This document shows positions 45,439 to 56,412 of a stretch of DNA of 64,000 bases, piece by piece. Source of the DNA: Mixophyes australis (taxonomy: Eukaryota; Chordata; Amphibia; Anura; Limnodynastidae); assembly GCA_036250195.1 (NCBI GenBank), contig JAVHZZ010000003.1, positions 33,076,335 to 33,140,334 of the forward strand, in the 5' to 3' direction. Made by a program: the position numbers and the translations under genes. Every line of letters begins with the position of its first letter. Position 1 is the stretch's first letter. Under the pieces are notes generated by a model. That model was not told the origin of the DNA. It made no database searches and worked only from the letters and a program-made list of their open reading frames with translations.

Positions 45439-46469
45439 TTCCGCACCTGTATGATTATATTCCTAAGTGCTTCTGCACATGTATGATTATACTCCTAAGT
45501 GCCACCCAGGGCCGGTGCTAGGGTCCACGGCGCCCTAGGCATTTTAAAAAAAGCGGCGGCGCCCCCCCCACCGCAAAAATCGCCGGCCTCCTCCCCTTAC
45601 CTTGTCTCACCACCGCCGCCTCCCTGCTCCGTCTCCTCCCCTCCACTCACTGACACTAGTAAGTAGAGGGGAGGAGACGGAGCAGAGAGGCGGCGGTGGT
45701 GACAAAATAGCCTCTTCCCCCCCTCCCCGTCCATCTGAATGCTGTGCGGCGGCCGTGACAGGTATGGTCAGCGGTCGCCGCACAGTTTTAAAGTATTTTA
45801 GAATACTGTGGCGCCCTCCAGAGCCCGGCGCCCTAGGCAAGTGCCTAACCTTGCCTAATGGGAGCGCCGGGCCTGGTGCCACCACACATGTATGATTATA
45901 CTCCTAAATTCAGCCACACCTGTATGATTATACTCTTAAGTGCCACCACAGTGGTAAATCTAAAAAAGTGAAAATAAACCGTGGCACTCCCACTAATACA
46001 TAGGAAAATCAAATATCAAATGTGAGGAAATTCCATGATGGATGTAATCTTCATGTCTAAAAACATAAGTATAATATGTGTAATATTATCACAGCAAAAG
46101 TTGCTTAAAATGGCCACTAATATGTCTCTTTTTTATTACATTTCTTGTTTTAACTTATTACTGAGATTAAGGGTAACCTATAGCCCTTTTGAAAGTTACA
46201 TGGCCACACCATGTGGTCCCTGTAGTTTTTAACGTTGCCTATCACGGTCTCAGAGGGTGTTCTAAACAAAGACTTTACAAGCACTCCTGTGTGTGCTGCC
46301 CTGATTATTCTCCTAAGTGCTTCTGCACCTGTATGATTATACTCCTAAATGCTTCCGCACATGTATGATTATACTAAGTGCCGCCGCACTTGTATAATTA
46401 TTCTCCTAAGTGCCACCGCACCAGTATGATTATACTCCTAAGTGCTTCCACACCTGTATGATTATACTC
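45439..46469 (-). repeat. Composite repeat, copy B (permuted)
   Basis: In minus orientation the order is minisatellite (46305-46469), unique part 2 (46100-46304), unique part 1 (45960-46099), minisatellite (45439-45959, interrupted by a hAT). Copy A at 27310-28165 has unique part 1, minisatellite, unique part 2. The junction of part 2 to part 1 (GGCCATTTTAAGCAACTTTT on the minus strand) does not exist in copy A. So copy B is a circular permutation of A or comes from a tandem array. Confidence 0.8.
45507..45875. mobile_element. Small non-autonomous hAT, 8-bp TSD
   Basis: The ends CAGGGCCGGTGCTAGGG and, inverted, CAGGCCCGGCGCTCCCA are terminal inverted repeats. GTGCCACC is duplicated exactly on both sides (45499-45506 and 45876-45883). 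The GC-rich interior has inverted blocks (GCGGCGGTGGTGA with CACCACCGCCGCC; GGAGGAGACGG with CCGTCTCCTCC). The overlapping frames at 45602-45895 are a by-product of the palindrome. It is the youngest layer of this nest. Confidence 0.93.
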
Positions 46470-46765
46470 CTCTCCAGTAATTTTGAATTAAGTGGGAGCG
46501 GGTAACGGTTCTTGATTTTCACTTTATTCAACGATCTATAATCAATACATGGTTGTAATGAACCATCCTTTTTCACAAAAAATATAGGTGCACCTGTTGG
46601 AGACGTGGAGGAACGAATAAAACCCTCTTCAAAACTTTCATCTATATAATCCTTAAGGACTTTTAACTCAGGTTCAGCTAATGGATTAATGCGCCCAAAG
46701 GGTATGGCAGAACCAGGTAATAAGTCAACTGGGCAATTACAGGGTCTGTGAGGTGGTAACATGTC

Positions 46766-47392
46766 TCACCTTTTCAACAGAGTGTTTAGGCTTAATCTCA
46801 GGAGCATTTCTTGTGAAAATGACAGGGTCTTCGATTCCCAATTAATGGATGGATTGTTTGCAGCCAACCAAGGAATTCCCAATATAATAGGAAACTGGGG
46901 AGAAGAGATCAATAAGAAAGTCAGAGTCTCATGGTGATTTGGCTCAATTGCAAGGTCCAGGGGTTCAGTCTCATGAGTAACTGGACCGGAGGTCAAAGGT
47001 GAGCCGGCCACGGTCTCCATTAACATAGATATCTGTTTTTGTCCGAACTCAATATTCTTTCTCTTACGAAACATAGGGGCATATTCAATTCCGATCCGCG
47101 TTACCGCGGAAAATGCGCAGTACTGCCGGTAATACGGTACCGCAATAACGCGGATTTTCGTACGCAGCCCCACGTTATTGCGGTACCGCGATTAGGTTCG
47201 CGGCCGTTCCGGCGCGATACCGCGGATCGGGATCGGAATTGAATATGCTCCATAATGTCCATAAAATTGCTATTCGCACTAGAGTCCACCATTGCTGTAT
47301 TGGAAATCCAGTGTGCACCGATCTGAAATTGAATAAGAATTGAGAAATGCGAGTCATTATTCCCCTTATTCTTCTCAGTTGATGCTAAGGAG
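46766..47392 (-). pseudogene. Gypsy aspartic protease, split by a MITE
   Basis: The minus strand reads IQFQIGAHWISNTAMVDSSANSNFMDI before the MITE and KNIEFG, METVAGSPLTSGPV, FLLISSPQFPIILGIPWLAA, NPSINWESKTLSF after it. The expected D-S-G-A active site is D-S-S-A here, so the catalytic glycine is replaced. The ILGIPWL block is the flap-distal hydrophobic-glycine motif of retropepsins. Confidence 0.85.
47076..47251. mobile_element. Palindromic MITE in the protease gene, 3-bp TSD
   Basis: The ends GGGGCATATTCAATTCC and GGAATTGAATATGCTCC are 17-bp inverted repeats with one mismatch. ATA lies on both sides (47073-47075 and 47252-47254). The interior is very GC-rich and CpG-rich (CGATCCGCG, GTTACCGCGG, GCGGTACCGCG) and folds back. 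It disrupts the protease frame, which would continue if the element and one TSD copy were absent. Confidence 0.92.
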
Positions 47393-47474
47393 GAGAGGCT
47401 AAGGAGAAGAGACAAGGAATGATTGCATGGAATGTCGGAAATCACAGATTCTTGATCTGAAGAGTCTGCATATA

Positions 47475-48479
47475 CTAACCTAGCCACTGTCTTCTGAGGT
47501 CTACTAGGATAATTGAGACATAATAATAAAGACACAAGTTTTCTTGAAGTCGTTGTTCCCTTTTCTCATTGAAACTACGTTTGTGAAGTGTGTCTACTTG
47601 CATGGGTTCAGACTCACATTCCTTAGTGGATTTGATGTCAGAACTCCCATAATAGTTTGGAGTAGTGGGTTCATGATAACTGGGGTTTGTCCAGGCCCTC
47701 CTTTCTTGTCGTCTCTCAATCAATCGTGCATCAATGAGAATACAATGTTTGATGAAAAGTTCAAGTTCAGTTGGTGCCTCTGCTCAGGCTAATTAATCTT
47801 TAATGGTCTCAGAAAGTCCCTTACAATAGACAGACAGCTGCATCTCAGAATTCCAAGTAGTGTCAAGGACCCATCTTCCAAAATCTGCAGTATATTCCAC
47901 AACTAAGCGTGTCCCCATACGTAATTTCAATAATGTTTTTTCAGCAGTATCTTTTTCGGTTCGGATCGTCAAAGGTTTGTTCCATTACTTTGAGGAAGTC
48001 AGCAAATTTCTCGAATACTGTATTAGAGGTCTTGATATAGGGAGAAGCACATGCAAGGGCAATGTCCTTAAGCAGCAAAAGCATACACCAGACCTTGGAT
48101 TTATCAGACTGGAAATGGGACTCATAGAGCTGGAAATGCAACTGGCATCGATTGATAAATTCGCAAAACTTTTGAGGGTCCCCTCCAAACCGAGCTGGTG
48201 GGAGAGGGAGAGCAGCAGGGGATGGCAATGTTACAGGCACTTGTGGTGACCTGTTCTCCAACTCTGCGATACATTCATGTTGAGACACACTAATTAGAAA
48301 TTCCTGGAAACCACTATGTGCGTCACAAGCCTATTGACAACTTGAATCTCTTGCTTAACCTGTGATTCAAGAGCCAAAAAACGGACCTTCAGGAATTTCA
48401 GCTCCGCCTAGTATTCAATTAGCATGGTGGTTAAAATTGCCACACACCGCTTAATAGGTATATCTTCGGCGGGATCCAT
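47475..48479 (-). pseudogene. Gypsy gag
   Basis: On the minus strand ATG at 48477-48479 (MDPAEDIPIKRCVAIL) follows the 5' LTR after about 18 bases. Then come stops and a shifted block with ARFGGDPQKFCEFINRCQLH, SDKSKVWCMLLLL, ASPYIK and FLKVMEQTFDDPNR, the capsid-like region of Gypsy and PEG10-type gag proteins. The C-terminal block ESEPMQVD..EKREQRLQENLCLYY resembles the linker into a CCHC knuckle, but the second cysteine and the histidine are lost. The protein would form the capsid; this copy cannot. Confidence 0.82.
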
Positions 48480-48497
48480 TTTAAGGCTTGAGTATCC

Positions 48498-48881
48498 TTT
48501 AACAATACTGGTGGTATTATCTGAAGCCCAATAGCCGAGTAGATATCCAACGAGTAGTCAACACGGTATACAAGCGGGTAGTCAGATGTTTGCCGGGTTG
48601 GTACAAGTGGATAGTCCGACGTTTGCCAGGTTGGTACACAAGCAGGTAGTCACAGTAGCAACGAAGTGTAGCAAGTAGCAGGAGTGAAGCAGATAGAATA
48701 CGCAAGCACATGTCTGATCCAGGAAGTGCCTATTATAGGCCCAAACAGGAAACTGGATCCAAAATGGTTTCTCTTTGATGCCATTCTGGCCATCTTGGAT
48801 AAGGGCAAATCTAAGAGCAAGTTTACAAAAACAGAGACCTCTAGTGGTCGGAGGTGCAAATAATCAGAGTAATTCCTTACA
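48498..48881 (-). repeat. Gypsy 5' LTR
   Basis: The outer end TGTAAGGAATTACTCTG (minus strand) is canonical TG. The inner end CCAGTATTGTTAAA differs from the CA of the other LTR (CCAGTATCGTTACA), so it has mutated. Alternating AGTAGTCAGAYGTTTGCYGG units give an internal ~35-bp repeat in both LTRs. Confidence 0.85.
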
Positions 48882-49267
48882 ATGACTGTATACCAGTGCA
48901 CAAAGCAAGGACTACAAAGACATGGTTTGATGAGTTTGATGTGGAAGAACTTGACTGGCCCTGACCTCAACCCCATTGCACACTTTTGGGATGACCTGAA
49001 ACAGAAATTGCGAGCCAGACCTTCGTGTCTACAGTGCTTGACCTCATAAATGCTCTACAAAATGGGCACAAATTCCAACAGAAGCTGTTTTCACTGCAAA
49101 AGGGGGACCAACTCCGTATTAAAATATATGTATTTGAATACATGTCACTAGAGTCCTTGTTGGTGTAATGGTCAAGCGTCCGAATACTTTTGTCCATACA
49201 GTGTATAACTTCTATATTGAGATTATAGTAATGTTAAATTGTTCAGATACTCTACTTAGATATGTTA

Positions 49268-49715
49268 TACTTGCTCCTTTCTAAGGCTTTCTACACAGTA
49301 TATAAAATATCTCCTGATGCGATATCCTTAACGATTTACCGATTTTTTTTTTTTTAAAAAAAGTCCTTATCAGCATGCTGATTCATGTGTACTCACTAAA
49401 CACAATTTACCTTCAGATCTGTGCTTTTCATCTGTCATAAGCACTGGCTGAAAAGATTGTGATTCTGTACACTCCATAGAGATCTATGGACACTGCCAGT
49501 AATGAGTGCATACACACAACAGAATTGAAACGACATCGTTCCATTGTTGAAGAATTTTAGTTTCATCTAAAATTCAAATTAAACGATACAATGTGGTTTG
49601 GAACGATAATCGTTCATCATTGGAGCGTATGCACTAATGCAAAAGCGGACCGAACGGTCATTTATCATGTGATTGGCCAGATATTCGGCTGAAAACCCTG
49701 TAGTATCAAGCCTAA
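49268..49715. mobile_element. Second copy of the GGGTACAC-end transposon, decayed
   Basis: GAACGATAATCGTTCATCAT, TGGAGCGTATGCACTAATG and CATTTATCATGTGATTGGCC parallel 30710-30815 of the first copy. The ends TAAGGCTTTCTACACAGTA and, inverted, TTAGGCTTGATACTACAGG are degenerate. It is non-coding. Confidence 0.65.
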
Positions 49716-49766
49716 AAGGTCTTTGTGTAAGCAATCTACATTTATTCACTTTGAAATTAGCTACAG

Positions 49767-50016
49767 CCAAAGCCTGATTAAGGGTTCACGCCGTCCTAAG
49801 CTAACACAGTGATAGCATTCCCTCACCTGCCATGCCAGGCTAATACGTGTTAGGCAAAAGCAAACTGTTCCATCATTGAAAATTTTGTCTTCCTGAAACC
49901 CCCACTACCCCAATGTTTATGTTCGTGTGTTATAGAATCTAAGTTCCACTTGGCTTCCATGGCACTCTTTGACACCCACCTTCAAAAATCTAGTCTATTG
50001 GATAATCAGGCTCTGG
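49767..50016. mobile_element. Decayed hAT-like repeat, copy 1
   Basis: It starts CAAAGCCTGATTAAGGGTTC and ends GGATAATCAGGCTCTGG, imperfect inverted repeats. Flanks GCTACAGC and GTTGTAGC could be an 8-bp TSD with three transitions. A longer relative lies at 51847-52730. Confidence 0.55.
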
Positions 50017-51035
50017 TTGTAGCAAGAAGCCTCTGAAAGTTGTTTCCATCTTTAGTTTGTTAAAACTAATAGATCTACTGTGGTGAGATGATCTAGCATA
50101 GTCATTTTCCTATGCATTGTCAACTGTTCAGTCTATGCTTATAACTGCTTTGTGCTACAAGTTAACTAGATTGTAAGCTTTTGGGGGCAGGAAACACCAA
50201 ATTCTTCTTGTTACTCTAAAACAAATTCCTTTATATCGTGCACTTTCTCCCCTAGTCTGTAACAAAAATCAACAGCGCCGAACAGTCAGTTACAAATCAC
50301 ATAAGCTCTCATGTGCACAGTCTTCTCATGCCTGTCTTCTGTCCACCTTCCTCGATCGTCCATGTCATGACTTTTGCTACACTCTGTGTGAGTTACTACA
50401 GTTGTTACTCACACTCATTTATGTAACGGTTTCCATGTATTTGTGATTTTCTTCACTGTATTAGTTAAGTCTTACTTGTATATGTACGATTCTCCGGCAG
50501 TACGGAATTAGGGGCCCCAACTGATAAATGATTAGTATAAAGTACAAACGAAGTTGACAAAGGAAGAGCAGACGTGAGACAAAGGCTGCGCTCTACTTGA
50601 GAAAGTAGGAATGTTCAAGGAGGACATGGCTTTATGTATGCGTGTTCAGTTCCATTAAAACATATTTAAAAAAACAAATCATGATGCCAAATAGTAATAA
50701 TCATATGATTGTATTGAAATCATCATGTGGCTTACACACCCTTTAGTTTCTTGCCTGATCATAGTGTTTCTGTATCAGCTGGTCTGATTTCCTATCAGCA
50801 GCCTGCTTGTTTTCTGGCTATCTCTGCTACCTGCTGTGATTTGTGGTTACAAAGACTAAATTAAGTTATACTGCAAAGAATTCTTACTCCTAAAAGGAAA
50901 TTTAGAGCTAAAATATTTCCTTTAAAAAAACAGCACTTTGGCAAAAATAAGAAATTTTGATCTGCATTCAACTCTAAACCGGATGTTGCTTTTATTGCAT
51001 TTGTCAATTATTTTTTTAACCAATTAAAGGTTTAG
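50017..51035. other. Unannotated DNA
   Basis: GATTGTAAGCTTTTGGGGGC near 50169 resembles a LINE or SINE 3' fragment. Nothing else was recognised. Confidence 0.4.
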
Positions 51036-51682
51036 CCTGACACTGCCTTGCCTTACACTGGCTCCCCTTCCCCTACAGAATCCTTTTCAAACTCCTCACC
51101 ACCACTTATAAGGCTCTCTCCAACTCTACTGCCCCTTATATCCCTAACCTCCTCTCCATTCACACTCCTGCCCGCTCCCTGCGCTCGGCCAACGCCTCTC
51201 CTCCACTCTTATCACTTCTTCCCACTCCAGAATCCAAGACTTTTCCCGTGCAGCCCCCCTTCTCTGGAACGACCTCCCTCGTTCCATCCGTCTCTTTCCT
51301 ACTCTGTGCTCCTTCAAACGTGCACTCAAAACTCACCTCTTCCTCAAAGCCTACCAACCATCTACTTAACCATCTCCTCCCTTTAGCTCATCCTCCCTTC
51401 TCTCCTCTTGCCTCAACTGACTCCTCTTGTGCCTGGTCTGTTTACCCTCCCTTAGGATGTAAGCTCGTATGAGCAGGGCCCCCTCCCCTCCTGTCTCCAT
51501 ACCTGTTCTTCCGCTCCGTCTTTACTGCATATGACTGGCCGGAGTTTCTGGAGTATTGGTACTTTTTGTTCATTGTTCTGTATGAGTTTCACCCTGTATA
51601 GTCTACTATTAGTACTGTGTGCGGCGCTGCGGATACCTTGTGGCGCTTAACAAATAAATGATAATAATAAATGATAATAATA
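51036..51682 (+). pseudogene. L2/CR1 LINE 3' end
   Basis: The plus strand carries the C-terminal coding part (CTGGCTCCCCTTCCCCTACA, frames with FKLLTTTYKAL and PFSGTTSLVPSV blocks), the 3' UTR (TGTAAGCTCGTATGAGCAGG, GGCGCTTAACAAATAAATG) and a GATAATAATAAAT tail. It is colinear with 25195-25900 in the other orientation. The copy is strongly 5'-truncated. Confidence 0.88.
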
Positions 51683-51846
51683 TCCTTCAACCAGCACCTT
51701 AAATGAGATGCCCACAGATTGCTTAATTCACATTCTCAAATTAATAATAATTTGATGATTTGAAAACGTTATCAATTTCTCTCCTAAATTATAGATAGAA
51801 TGATCAGCTTCTCTGCACCACTTGGTTTGACTATGTTGTAGAGAGC

Positions 51847-52730
51847 CAGGGCTTGATTAAGGGTTCAGGCAGCCCTAAGCTAATACGCCTGTAATGCCCC
51901 CTCGCCATACATGGCAGGGTAAAACATGGTAGGTATAAAACAAACTTGTCCTTAATTTAAAATCCAGCTTCTCTCATCCGCACTAATGTTTATGTTTTGG
52001 AACCTCAGCTCCACTTGGTTTTTTAAAGGGTCACAACAATCTTTGTCACTCATTTAATTGTCATTCAAATCTGAATGGTATAGCAGAATAAAGGTGTAAC
52101 TAAGCGCTACTGAGGGTGAAGATGTGGAGAGGATAGGGCTGTCATATCTGCACCTGTCGCCATCCTTGTTTCTCCTAATCGTCCGCCCAAGGATGACTCA
52201 TTAGTCCTGATTCATTATGGAAAGTAAAGCCAAAAAATAAGTAACTTTGCACCTGGGCAAAACCATGTTGCATTGGAGGAGGTAAATTTAAACTGTGGTT
52301 ACAGATTTATAGTTGGGGTAGGGTATGTCCTAGATCAACTTTAAATTTAAGTGCACAAATAAAGCTATCAAGTATTTGTGTGTTACATGAAAAAACAGCC
52401 AGTATTTAGCTTACGTGCAAAATAATAAACAAATTTGCACCCCTTGCATTGTAACATGGTTTTGTCCAGGAGAAAACTTACCCATTTTTTTGCCTTACTT
52501 TCCTTAGTGAATCAGGCCCATTGTTTTTATCCTTTTCCAATTTGAATGTGTCAAGTATAAAAGCCTACATTTTTCTTTCAGAATTTCTTGGTACTCTGGT
52601 GAACAATTATTCTCTCATACTTTAAAATTAATTTCAATTTATACTTCTCCCTATCACAATTTTGTACCCCAAATATATGATACACCCCACGCCTCCAAAA
52701 CAAAGCCTATCAGATAATCAGGTCCTGCAG
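51847..52730. mobile_element. Decayed hAT-like repeat, copy 2, holding a MITE
   Basis: It starts CAGGGCTTGATTAAGGGTTC and ends GATAATCAGGTCCTG. Blocks such as CTCCACTTGGTT and the AATGTTTATGTT region match 49767-50016. The middle is longer than in copy 1, and a palindromic element (52205-52520) lies inside. Confidence 0.5.
52205..52520. mobile_element. Palindromic MITE (CCTGATTCA..GAATCAGG)
   Basis: TCCTGATTCATTATGGAAAG, AACCATGTTGCATTGGAGG and similar left-arm blocks are inverted on the right as CTTTCCTTAGTGAATCAGG, CCTTGCATTGTAACATGGTT. The centre is near 52365. It is non-coding; no TSD can be shown. Confidence 0.75.
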
Positions 52731-55014
52731 AGAGAACTGCAACATTGTTGCAACAAAGGAAAAAAAATAAACTAATTACTGGTGGTCAAAAATCATGATT
52801 TTACCACTAGTAAAAGCATGTAATTGGGTCTGGAGTTAGTTCCAGTGATCCTATACCCACCTGCACTTGTGTTTGTAATGGAGAGCAGCACAGTGGTATA
52901 TGCAAACAAATGTATTGTGGAAAATTGGGTGTTCTCCATTGACCCCCTTGGACCACAAAGGCATGCGTTAGTTACCAGCACACGTCAGTGCAGTGTCACT
53001 AGCAGTTTCCTAATACCAGTGGCTAACCAGACTAAGAGTATTTTTAGCTGCCTTCTAAACTTTACTTTTGTGACTATGGTAGGGATAGAAAAGCCCAGAC
53101 AATTATCTTTTCAAACTTAATTGCTGTCGGCATAAATCTCCAACTTAAGTAGATCTAACAAGTTAGGAAAAAACGTTAGTATATGCTAAAATTTCAACTA
53201 CAAAGAAGTAGAAAACCTAATTATAATGATTTGCACATCATCTCATCAGTCGAAGGATAAGAATTCAGGGTGTGAAGTCCCTTTTTAAATTGCCAAAGTA
53301 TGGAGCACTTTTCATTGCTAACGCAACACCATAAGACCTGGATTTCAAATGTTTGCTCCATAGGCTGCTTGTTTTGCTTTTCGCTTCCAGGCCCCAAGTT
53401 TCACAATGTCCCGTATAACAGAAATAAATCATCTTAATCTATCTATCCTAATCTGAATTTACCCTTGATTTTTTAAATGCTAGAATGCATACATAATAAG
53501 TAAAACGGAGTTCTTGATTCATCTGTGCGTCTCTAATTTGCATAAACACTACATGGAAATTTGCACTGCAAGAACTTTTTATGTAGAGGTGATAAAAGTT
53601 CTATCCCTACATTTGTCACTTAAACACCTAGCCACTGCAGGAGTGCTTGACAACACGTGTACGATTCATTTACTGAAAACATCATGTGTGCACTAGCCAG
53701 CCAGTGTACCGTAAACATCTCGGTTGTCCAATATTGTTTATAGCCTTCTTTGTGGACTTTCCAAAATCATTAATTTCTTCTCAAAGGAACATCTTGAATG
53801 TGTTAGGGTTTGGTAATAAATATTTAAATATTTCACATTTATTGCACATTTAAGAGAACATACTGCACAGCTTGCAATTCATCATTTATATTTCACATAA
53901 ACCTTGCCCATGACATTCTATTAACAACTACAGAAGTTGACACTTCTACCATTAAGTATTGGTATAATACAGTTTCCAATGCTCACTGTCGCAGTGTCAG
54001 ATTTGATTCATCATTATTTCCCATAGCCAAACAATCTCAAACGCCTTGTGCTTTTTCCATGAATACATTGATAATACATTGTAGTTTCTCACTAAAACTT
54101 AAGTGCATGCCCTAAATTAACCTAACACTGTCTATTGTAAGCTTCTGTCTGGTTTTCATTCTTCTCATCTTGCCCAAATTGCAGCAAAGTCTGTTCTGCT
54201 CTTCTGAAAGCAATTTCTTTGCTCTCTGGTAATTTTAGGAAATGTTTCAAATGTCTTGCACAAGTCTCTCCATGCATCTGACACTCCCGACATCTCTTCA
54301 CTTATTTCCAGGTTTAAAGCTGGGCACCTTCTCTATCCCCACTCAGGACTGCCACCTCTGGGTCTGAAGCTCCCTAATGATCTCCCACTGAATATCCACC
54401 AGCCAAACTCCTTCTTCCAATCCCAGTACTTGTCTATTATACAAATGTTTTCTGGTTTTACAAGGATGGAGGTCCCTCTCTGTCTAGTTATCTTGCTATG
54501 TGTTGGACAACATGGCGATTTATTGACAGCCTTTATCGCTATACTCTGGGACTTCCAGATGTTCATTTAAAAAGGATTTACGGAAAAAGCAAAGAAGAAA
54601 TTATCATGGGGACATTTTCCATAGGCCCAGGCCCAGCTAATCTCAGCTACATCTATCACCTGCTGCTCACACTCTTAGTTCTATTTTCCTTGGTCAATAT
54701 TATGTACGCACAATAGTTCTTGTACTAACAGTACCAAGTCCAGCTCCCAGATTGGAGCAATGGAACATTGTATTTAAGGGTTTATAGAAAACTTGACAAC
54801 TGAGGTCCAATAAGATAAAGAATCAGTGAAGTTATTATACGAGTGGCTGACTGGATATTGACTGTCTGCAGATATTACAGCACTGTACACAGTGACTGCA
54901 GAAGAAAACCATACCTACAATCATGCATTGCATTATAGTTGCACTAAATAGTATCTATGCCCACCCTGTGACATCACTACCACCCCTCCCCCCCGCACTC
55001 TTCTGCCTGCAGCC
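52731..55014. other. Unannotated stretch
   Basis: No transposon ends and no convincing coding region were seen in these 2.3 kb. Frames such as 54256-54570 lack any family resemblance. Confidence 0.45.
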
Positions 55015-55280
55015 TGGTTTGACCAGCTAGTGTTTGAATCTTGTTTGCATAGAGCTAGCAGCTGCAAACAAAGGTGACATATGATTATGCTTTAAGTAAG
55101 AGCCCACCCTATGGGTAAATTACTGTGTCCGTTACCCAGAGCAACCAAACTAAACGTGATTACTTCACCAGTAGGGCATTGCTGCATCTGCTGAACTAAA
55201 GAACAGAGAGATCCTGTGTTACATTTGCAAATATGTATACTTAGGCCTAAGAGATTAAATAGAAGCCACTTGTTTTAAAG
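55015..55280. repeat. Dispersed repeat, copy 2 of 2
   Basis: CTAGTGTTTGAATCTTG, GTTACCCAGAGCAACCAAAC, GCAAATATGTATAC and AGAAGCCACTTGTTT match the order of blocks at 22718-22980. Confidence 0.55.
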
Positions 55281-56190
55281 AGGACAAAGTATATCTGTTT
55301 TATTCAGAAATACATTATGTATGTTTTAATTGTGGAACGTCACATTTTATTTTAATTTACCTTTAAGTAAAAACAGCAAGCACTGTAATGGTTTCAGCAT
55401 AGTTTGCACAATTCCTGAAATGTTTTCTAAGTGTATCTGAGAAAGTTGAGTACATAAAAGGTCTCCCTAACCTCATCTCCCCCCCCAAGATCTATCACCA
55501 GGAATTTCCTTCTATTCATTTCATTACTGTGCCCAGCGCGTAAAGAAAATTCTTCCTACATCTTCTTTACATTCTGCTGTGTATGTGACCTTCATTTTAA
55601 TATGTGGGCTGTTTTTAACTGTCGTAAGCAATTTCCTTGGGCCCTTGGCGAGCGGGCCGATGAATTTAACTCAGAGTGATAGGTCTGAAAAAAATACTGG
55701 GATGTTTTGGCAGAAAGTCCTGGGAGTAATTCACAATGAAGAATAAATAAAGATTGAGTCAAGGAACCCTTGTTCGGTAAGAATGAGTTTATAATGCAAA
55801 AAGAACAAAAATATATTCTTGAAGCTGAATAAAATGGCTCCGACATGAATCTTCTTATATGTCATGCCAGATTATCGCAGAGAATTATCTATTCCACTCT
55901 ACTGGTGCCAGTCTTTAAAAACACCACAATTTATTATTTTAATTTCACAGATGAGACATCAGCAGACGGTGAGAACATTGGGACATTTCATCTATTGCTT
56001 AAAATTCATAGAGGATGAAAAGCAGCATGCAAACACTTTAGACATTTAATTAAAAAAAGGTTTGTAGCATATTACACACCGTTAACTTTGACTGTTTTGT
56101 TGTGCTTATTACTATTGTGTTTATTACTATCCATTATTTAGACAACACCAACATAATGTAGTGTTGTTAAATCAGAGAATGCTTATTTAA
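55281..56190. other. Unannotated DNA
   Basis: No repeat or gene recognised. The stretch 55600-55830 lacks any repeat signature and could be tested for conservation. Confidence 0.4.
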
Positions 56191-56194
56191 TTCA

Positions 56195-56412
56195 CATCAC
56201 TTCCTGTAACAGAGGAGCTTACAATCTAATTTCCCCAGCACAGACACACACATATAAATGCATACATACTAACGACACTTTAGTCAGAAGCCAATTTACA
56301 TGCATGTATGTTTTTGGAAGAAAACCAGAGCATTTAGAAGAAACCCAAACGAACAACTCACAAACTCCACACACTGAGCGCCCTGGTTAGATTCAACCCC
56401 TAGGCTACACTA
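56195..56412 (-). mobile_element. Old V-SINE, minus strand
   Basis: GAGCTTACAATCTAATTTCC, TTTTTGGAAGAAAACCAGAG, AGAAGAAACCCAAACGAAC and CACAAACTCCACACA follow the reversed order of the V-SINE body. It is considerably more diverged than the other copies, and the head and tail are not recognisable. Confidence 0.7.

Larger units (their letters stand above)
44987..46762 (-). pseudogene. Gypsy reverse transcriptase, split with a duplicated segment
   Basis: The 5' part (46470-46762) reads [38 protein letters not shown] and [20 protein letters not shown]. It is cut by the composite repeat at 45439-46469. The 3' part (44987-45438) starts again at the FFVKKDG block and runs on through [12 protein letters not shown] and [15 protein letters not shown], so about 122 bp (45315-45438 and 46470-46591) occur twice with about 10% divergence. 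The YLDD-type catalytic box is destroyed ([10 protein letters not shown] in its place). Confidence 0.88.
41406..48881 (-). mobile_element. Gypsy (chromovirus-type) LTR retrotransposon, inactive
   Basis: The order on the minus strand is LTR, gag, protease, RT, RNase H, integrase, chromodomain start, LTR. The right LTR (48498-48881, 384 bp) runs TGTAAGGAAT to the GTTA near 48500. The left LTR (41406-41634) keeps only its inner-to-outer 230 bp. The flanks ATAAG (41401-41405) and ATGAC (48882-48886) look like a 5-bp TSD with two later changes. Later insertions at 42028-43421, 45439-46469 and 47076-47251 interrupt it, and every coding block has stops. Confidence 0.9.
40636..49130 (+). pseudogene. 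Tc1-type transposase pseudogene, split
   Basis: The first part (40636-41405) shows the N-terminal helix-turn-helix region (SFSEFKRGTVIGCHL..CNK), GGPRKI, then the catalytic region with NDESRFC near 41146 and frameshifts between blocks. The second part (48887-49130) resumes with CIPVHKA and contains DWPDLNPIAHFWDDLKQKL, the third catalytic acid region of the DDE domain. Stops at several points inactivate it. The reading frame continues across the Gypsy insertion once the insert and one TSD copy are discounted. Confidence 0.8.
40570..49203 (+). mobile_element. Tc1/mariner element hosting a nested Gypsy
   Basis: The left end CCATATGGACAAATGTATTTG and the inverted right end CACTGTATGGACAAAAGTATT match as terminal inverted repeats, with TA outside each (40568-40569 and 49204-49205), the Tc1/mariner target. 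Without the Gypsy insertion the element would be about 1.15 kb. The left end has lost two bases compared with the right. This is the outermost and oldest layer of the nest. Confidence 0.88.

Noticed and set aside
45602..45895. Overlapping frames on both strands in a GC-rich block
   Set aside because: They lie across a palindromic non-autonomous hAT; mirrored frames are expected from inverted repeats.
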